Shown in pieces: positions 59,728 to 64,000 of a stretch of DNA of 64,000 nucleotides. The stretch spans positions 1-64,000 of the forward strand of contig DATGXG010000038.1 of assembly GCA_035299085.1 (NCBI GenBank), in the 5' to 3' direction. Position numbers and translations under genes: made by a program. This DNA is from Bacteroidales bacterium (GTDB lineage Bacteria > Bacteroidota > Bacteroidia > Bacteroidales > UBA10428). A model generated the notes under the pieces. The model was not told the origin of the DNA, did no database searches, and saw nothing but the letters and a program-made list of their open reading frames with translations. Every line of letters begins with the position of its first letter. Positions within the stretch are counted from its first letter, which is position 1.

Positions 59728-62700
59728 ACCAACCTGGTGATTTCACCAACCAGCTGTACCGGTAACTCAGTCATTACAGGAATGCTGTTTTCATCGGTTC
59801 TTTTGCAAAAGACAACCGAATTGGAACCGTAGGCCAGTTTGCGCCTGGTCGTTCCGGCCACACTAAAGTATTCGAAATAAAAGGTTATGCCTTTACCGGT
59901 TAATTCCCGGATGTACATGGAAACTGCTATATCTTCGAATGGCATGGCTTCCTGCAGATGGTTTACGGTGCTGTGCAGCGTCAGAAACTCGCCCTTTCTT
60001 CCGGCTCCGGTCATAATATCCGGGATGCGCTGATAAAGGTACTCATCGATCATCAGTGATTGCCATACATAATAATTCGAGTAATATAAGTTACCCACTG
60101 TATTGCTGTGGGAAAGTCCTGTGGAAAAAGTATTTTCATGCAGTACTACCGGTGGCCGAAGCTGATTATCCGTTTTGTATACCGGTTTACCTGCAAGGTC
60201 CATCTGCGGGAAGTCGTTTTTGCTGAATATACCCTGTTCCGGTGAATGGGTTGCTTTGTACTTCTTTAAAAACTCAATGAAATATCCCGGAATAGGTGCT
60301 TTTTTAACCACTCCCCTGTCTTCAATTTTCACCCAGGTTGTGGAAAGACTGCAATCAGCCAGCACTTTCTTCTTTCCCTTTTCATTTTTGTAAAACATGA
60401 ATTCCAGATCAATGAGACTATTCGGAAGATCCGAGCGATCCGTGATCCGGAGATTCCCCGTTACCTGGTCCAGGGTTCCGGCTTCCTGGCTTATCCTGAT
60501 CTCTGACGCATTGGTCACCATTCCGTATTCGCCTGACCCCAGGTCGTTCAGCATTTCTTTTCCGATAGGGGTAAGCACCAGTTCCCTGAGGCTTCCCATC
60601 CAGTCGATAAAGCTCGTAAAATGCGTTTTACCGTAAAATCCACGGCAATCCCGAAATGTAGTAAGGAAAGTATGTGTGAAAGCGCCCAGGTCCCTGTTAA
60701 AGTTTACTTCAGTTGATACCTGAGCAGTCCTTAACTCTTCGTTATCGGACTTTTTCAACGTAACAAGGGTCGAAATGATTACCGTATTGGATGGCAACAA
60801 TTCAACCGGGAACGTCAGGACCGTCCTGGATTCATTCCCTGTCGCCAGCACCCGGAAGAAAACTCCTTTTCCTTCTGTTTTTTCGATGCGTATATCCAGC
60901 GGAACCATACCCAGTGATTTGATCAGTGCTTCCTTAACACACCATATCCTGGTAAAGCTTACATCATCATCATGATCAATGTTTTTGAGCTGTTCCAGCA
61001 CCGTTGAAAATTTACCTTCGGTGAGTTGCTCCCATTCTTCCCTCTCGCGATTGCATATATACTCGATATCACATCCCTGGTCTCCGGCTCCCATAGTCAT
61101 CATCAGAACGGAGCGGCTATGTGACAGTGAAATATTCACCTGTCTGTTTTCTAAAACAGGCTTTCCGTTAGGAGCCCAGGCTATCGTGCAGGGTTTTTCA
61201 ATATCCTGAAAAGTATTGATCCAGGAACTGAATACACCGTTTTCGATTTCATGCCTTTCATTCCTGTCTGTTCTGTTAAACTCCTTATCATGTTTATAAA
61301 GATTTATATGAAGTTTACCATCGATAAACGATTCATACTGGTCCATTTCAGCATTCAACTTTTCCCTGAAAAGTGTATCCAACGCTGCAATCTTTGTTGC
61401 ATCGGGATATTGCGGCGTTGATTCAAGAGCCTTGACTTCATAGCCTGTGATCTTCTCCACAATCCTGTCGTTGCAAACAAATTCCACATTACAAAGAGCC
61501 CTGTTCTCCGATTGTTCAACCAGGGCGCTATTGACCAGGCCCCTGTTATTCAGAACACCCGTATCATAAATATCCCATCTTTTTATGGATACCGGGAGGT
61601 ATTTCTTCCCGGTAAGGTAAATCTGAACCGACTGGAGAAGAACATCCCTCAGTAAAGGATTGCCGGCAATCATAGGAGAACGGATCTCCTCACTCCAGGC
61701 TTCCTGGGAACCATCACTGCCGTTCATTTTTGTAATGAAAGCAGCCTCTTCCCTGTCGAGGGAAACCATTTTATCGATATGCTGAAATTTCGGACCCTGG
61801 AACAGCAGCCAGGAATAAAGGTCGGATTCTGGACTGATTTTCAGAAATTCATCGGGAAGCTGAACCGGCTTTGAAACTTCAATTGGTTCAGTGTGGATGG
61901 TGAATTCGCCTGAAAAATGGAATTCGGTGAAACCGGAATCTTCAGTGGAGATCCCTGCAAAAATTCGGATACTCTCATTGCCCGGTTGACCGTTCTCCAT
62001 CAGGCGGGCTGATAACCCGATTTCCATGCTTCCTACAGGAGGAACCACAACCGGCCGTCTGAGCGAGATGTTTTCAATAGTAAATCCTGCAGGTTTTGAA
62101 ACTCCCGCCAGGAAACACGATACCTGGGCCATGGCTTCCAAACCGAACACGGTTGGAAATAACAAGGAACCTGAATAATTGTGATCATTCAGGTAAAGAT
62201 CTGTTGATGCATCCAATTCCACCCTGGCTGAAATTTCCCTGCCCGGTTCATAAGACCGGATATCCTTAAGAAACCGGTTTGCCGTTATCATGGGTTTTAT
62301 CGTATTCCATGTATCCAGTCCCCCCATCCGGCTTGAAATCACTATTTGCTGATCGGTATTTTCATGGTTGACCCAGAAAAGAAATTCCCTGATACCCGCT
62401 TCAGGGTTGATTGAGCCTATTCCCCTGGATGCCAAGTGACTGTTACTGCCCAATCTTACACCCATACCGATTTCGTCCCATATGCTGTAAGCGATTGTAC
62501 GTATTTGAATTTTTGAATTCGCAACAGTTGAACGCAGAAACAAATCGAGGTTCTCATTGGAGAAAGCATACCAGCTGTTTCCGGGCATTCCGGTAATCCC
62601 GATAATCGAAGTGAGCGCTATGTAATGCTTAATGCTGAATTGTTGGAGCGCCTCGTGAAGATTAAAAAACCCGGAGATTTTTGGCGCCATTTCTTTCAGC

Positions 62701-64000
62701 GCGTCCTCATATGCGACCCTTTCGGCCTTTGCCGGGACGTTCCTTCCTGCACCATGTAAAACACCGGTAATAGTGCCATATTTTTTACAGATATCGCTGA
62801 TTGCATTCTTTACAGTCAGTGCATCTGTAATATCACACTGGTAATAACTGACCTCGAGATTTTCTTTGCGATACCGGTCAAGCAACGATTCAATTTCAGA
62901 TGTTACCGCGGAACTGCCTAAAAGAGCCGTTTTGCATTTTGATTCCTTTGCCAGTGCGAACATGCATTCTGCCGTAATCCCTTTTGCACCGCCGGTGGCG
63001 ACAAAAACATCGCCCGATGATGGAGCATCCGCAATATCATTTACATTCTCATGCGCTAATGCCCTGTAGGCCATCCGTCTTCTGAGTAAAGAGGCATCAT
63101 ATCCGACCGCATCAAAACGCTGTTCAGTAAGAAACTCCTGCATGACTGACCTGATTCCGGTTTCCGGCTGAATGCTTTTATCGGTTTCCACAACCCTGAT
63201 CATCAACTCCGGTCTTTCATGATGCAGGCTGGCCGCGAATGATACCACACCTGCGCCGGGAACCTGCTTCGCCCCGTGGATATTCTTCACAAATAACCCG
63301 TCGTTGAACTGCAGGAAGCCGATCATTTCCATTTCATCGAGGCGGGACGTTAATGTAGTGAGTAACCTGACGGTTTTCCTGATGGCTGATTCATTCAGCG
63401 GATCCCGGGGTACCAGAACTAAAATGCAGCAGTTTTGAAATGAGGCAAGCGTATTCATTTCAGCGGACTTAACCCATATTACTCTTACAGGAAGCTTTCC
63501 GGTGATCAGATTCAACTGGTCCGGATTTATATCTTCATCATGAAGAATCACAAGGCATTTCTCGTTCCAGAATTCATTAAAATGCTGTTCTTCAACCGGT
63601 AATGATTCCTCTTGTAATTCAACCGTATAGGAGTTAACCCAATCTGTAGTGTAATCATTGCCTTTCTCGTTCACACCCTCAGGAGTCGTATTATCTGAAA
63701 ACTCCTTAATGATCTGGTTAATTGTAGAGTTTGCAAGCGTTCCGGCGTTTATTCGTTTTTGAATATTGAATTTTTTCTGCAGGTGTGAAATGAAGGATCC
63801 AGCTTTTATGCTATCCATGTTCAGATCATCGAGAAGCCTGTTTTCACCGGATAAGGCTTCCCGCGGAAAACCGGTTCGACGTGCCAGTTCCAGGTAAATT
63901 TCATCTGTAAGTGAAGTTGTTTTCCCGGCAGAATTCTGCTGATTCGAAACCTTTTGAGATCCAGGCCCGATTACCGTTTGGAGGTTGTGAATCAATTCGC
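59718..64000 (-). CDS. Enediyne-type iterative PKS, C-terminal part (ACP-KR-DH-PPTase-TE-TE)
   Basis: The frame is open to the window edge, so only the last ~1425 residues are visible. Numbering starts at a TTG five bases inside. The order is: an acyl carrier protein with the phosphopantetheine serine in DLNMDSIKA (62); a ketoreductase with ATGGAKGI (335-339), Ser463 and Tyr476; and a dehydratase with His605 (LNDHNYSG), LFQGPKF (about 731) and DVLLQ (784-788). A phosphopantetheinyl transferase follows with GCDIEYI (974-980) and WCVKEALIKSLG (1018-1029). Two tandem hotdog thioesterase domains end the protein at about 1100-1235 and 1280-1420, with SNTVGNLYYSNYYVWQ in the second. ACP-KR-DH-PPTase is the tail of enediyne synthases, and the thioesterases resemble the separate enediyne TE (SgcE10/CalE7), fused and doubled here. 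KS and AT would lie beyond the window. Confidence 0.8.
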   Translation of the reverse strand, partial: ELIHNLQTVIGPGSQKVSNQQNSAGKTTSLTDEIYLELARRTGFPREALSGENRLLDDLNMDSIKAGSFISHLQKKFNIQKRINAGTLANSTINQIIKEFSDNTTPEGVNEKGNDYTTDWVNSYTVELQEESLPVEEQHFNEFWNEKCLVILHDEDINPDQLNLITGKLPVRVIWVKSAEMNTLASFQNCCILVLVPRDPLNESAIRKTVRLLTTLTSRLDEMEMIGFLQFNDGLFVKNIHGAKQVPGAGVVSFAASLHHERPELMIRVVETDKSIQPETGIRSVMQEFLTEQRFDAVGYDASLLRRRMAYRALAHENVNDIADAPSSGDVFVATGGAKGITAECMFALAKESKCKTALLGSSAVTSEIESLLDRYRKENLEVSYYQCDITDALTVKNAISDICKKYGTITGVLHGAGRNVPAKAERVAYEDALKEMAPKISGFFNLHEALQQFSIKHYIALTSIIGITGMPGNSWYAFSNENLDLFLRSTVANSKIQIRTIAYSIWDEIGMGVRLGSNSHLASRGIGSINPEAGIREFLFWVNHENTDQQIVISSRMGGLDTWNTIKPMITANRFLKDIRSYEPGREISARVELDASTDLYLNDHNYSGSLLFPTVFGLEAMAQVSCFLAGVSKPAGFTIENISLRRPVVVPPVGSMEIGLSARLMENGQPGNESIRIFAGISTEDSGFTEFHFSGEFTIHTEPIEVSKPVQLPDEFLKISPESDLYSWLLFQGPKFQHIDKMVSLDREEAAFITKMNGSDGSQEAWSEEIRSPMIAGNPLLRDVLLQSVQIYLTGKKYLPVSIKRWDIYDTGVLNNRGLVNSALVEQSENRALCNVEFVCNDRIVEKITGYEVKALESTPQYPDATKIAALDTLFREKLNAEMDQYESFIDGKLHINLYKHDKEFNRTDRNERHEIENGVFSSWINTFQDIEKPCTIAWAPNGKPVLENRQVNISLSHSRSVLMMTMGAGDQGCDIEYICNREREEWEQLTEGKFSTVLEQLKNIDHDDDVSFTRIWCVKEALIKSLGMVPLDIRIEKTEGKGVFFRVLATGNESRTVLTFPVELLPSNTVIISTLVTLKKSDNEELRTAQVSTEVNFNRDLGAFTHTFLTTFRDCRGFYGKTHFTSFIDWMGSLRELVLTPIGKEMLNDLGSGEYGMVTNASEIRISQEAGTLDQVTGNLRITDRSDLPNSLIDLEFMFYKNEKGKKKVLADCSLSTTWVKIEDRGVVKKAPIPGYFIEFLKKYKATHSPEQGIFSKNDFPQMDLAGKPVYKTDNQLRPPVVLHENTFSTGLSHSNTVGNLYYSNYYVWQSLMIDEYLYQRIPDIMTGAGRKGEFLTLHSTVNHLQEAMPFEDIAVSMYIRELTGKGITFYFEYFSVAGTTRRKLAYGSNSVVFCKRTDENSIPVMTELPVQLVGEITRLVTI

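Noticed and set aside
59632..59832. Plus-strand frame with VIPARLERATRIQ
   Set aside because: This peptide type is a known false protein from tRNA antisense sequence. It is better explained by the tRNA-like segment.

Overview
The window looks like chromosomal DNA of a free-living member of the Bacteroidota, probably near Bacteroidales/Marinilabiliales. The signs are the protein families (a Reg_prop/Y_Y_Y sensor kinase, WbqC, SBBP-repeat and CarboxypepD_reg proteins, many lipoproteins and outer-membrane barrels), weak ribosome binding sites, and gene ends decorated with short GC-rich palindromes. I cannot place it to genus. No rRNA operon, complete tRNA gene or CRISPR array was seen.

Layout. 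0.1-5 kb: a minus-strand sugar salvage operon (ROK kinase, GH2 exo-glucosaminidase-like lipoprotein, FucP-type MFS). 5-11 kb: an AsmA-like protein, ribosomal protein L19, and an operon of a Tat-exported DUF362 protein with a membrane polyferredoxin. 11-15 kb: larC-larE-larB for the nickel-pincer cofactor with a WbqC protein, then Hsp20. 15-22 kb: selD-mnmH for tRNA selenouridine, a large sensor kinase and an OprB-like porin. 22-36 kb: M16C protease, GH8 exo-oligoxylanase, a SecD-domain protein, SBBP protein, SRPBCC protein, DUF1338 protein, ion channel and two MDR oxidoreductases. 36-45 kb: an IS200-like (RAYT) transposase inside an array of REP-like palindromes, Nramp transporter, CocE-type hydrolase, DUF1460 amidase and other envelope genes. 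45-48 kb: a three-gene operon of an Rrf2 regulator, a cupredoxin-fold subunit and a heme-copper oxidoreductase whose active-site and CuA ligands are not those of an oxygen reductase, so it is a candidate nitric oxide reductase. 48-55 kb: envelope proteins, an EamA transporter, an Xre/RES toxin-antitoxin pair and an S41 protease. 55-58 kb: a decayed accessory patch with a broken SnoaL-like copy, a possible phage portal remnant and an intact SnoaL-like paralogue. 58-59.4 kb: Crp/Fnr regulator, small ferredoxin and DUF4405 cytochrome b-like protein. 59.7-64 kb: the C-terminal part of a very large multidomain synthase (ACP-KR-DH-PPTase-TE-TE) resembling enediyne-type iterative polyketide synthases, running off the window edge. 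Its 3' end overlaps a sequence that reads as the 3' half of a tRNA gene plus terminator.

The two most notable systems are the enediyne-like synthase and the unusual heme-copper operon. A third theme is repeats: several palindrome families occupy most gene ends, one sits around a transposase of the type that mobilises such repeats, and in two places a repeat supplies the C-terminus and stop codon of a protein.
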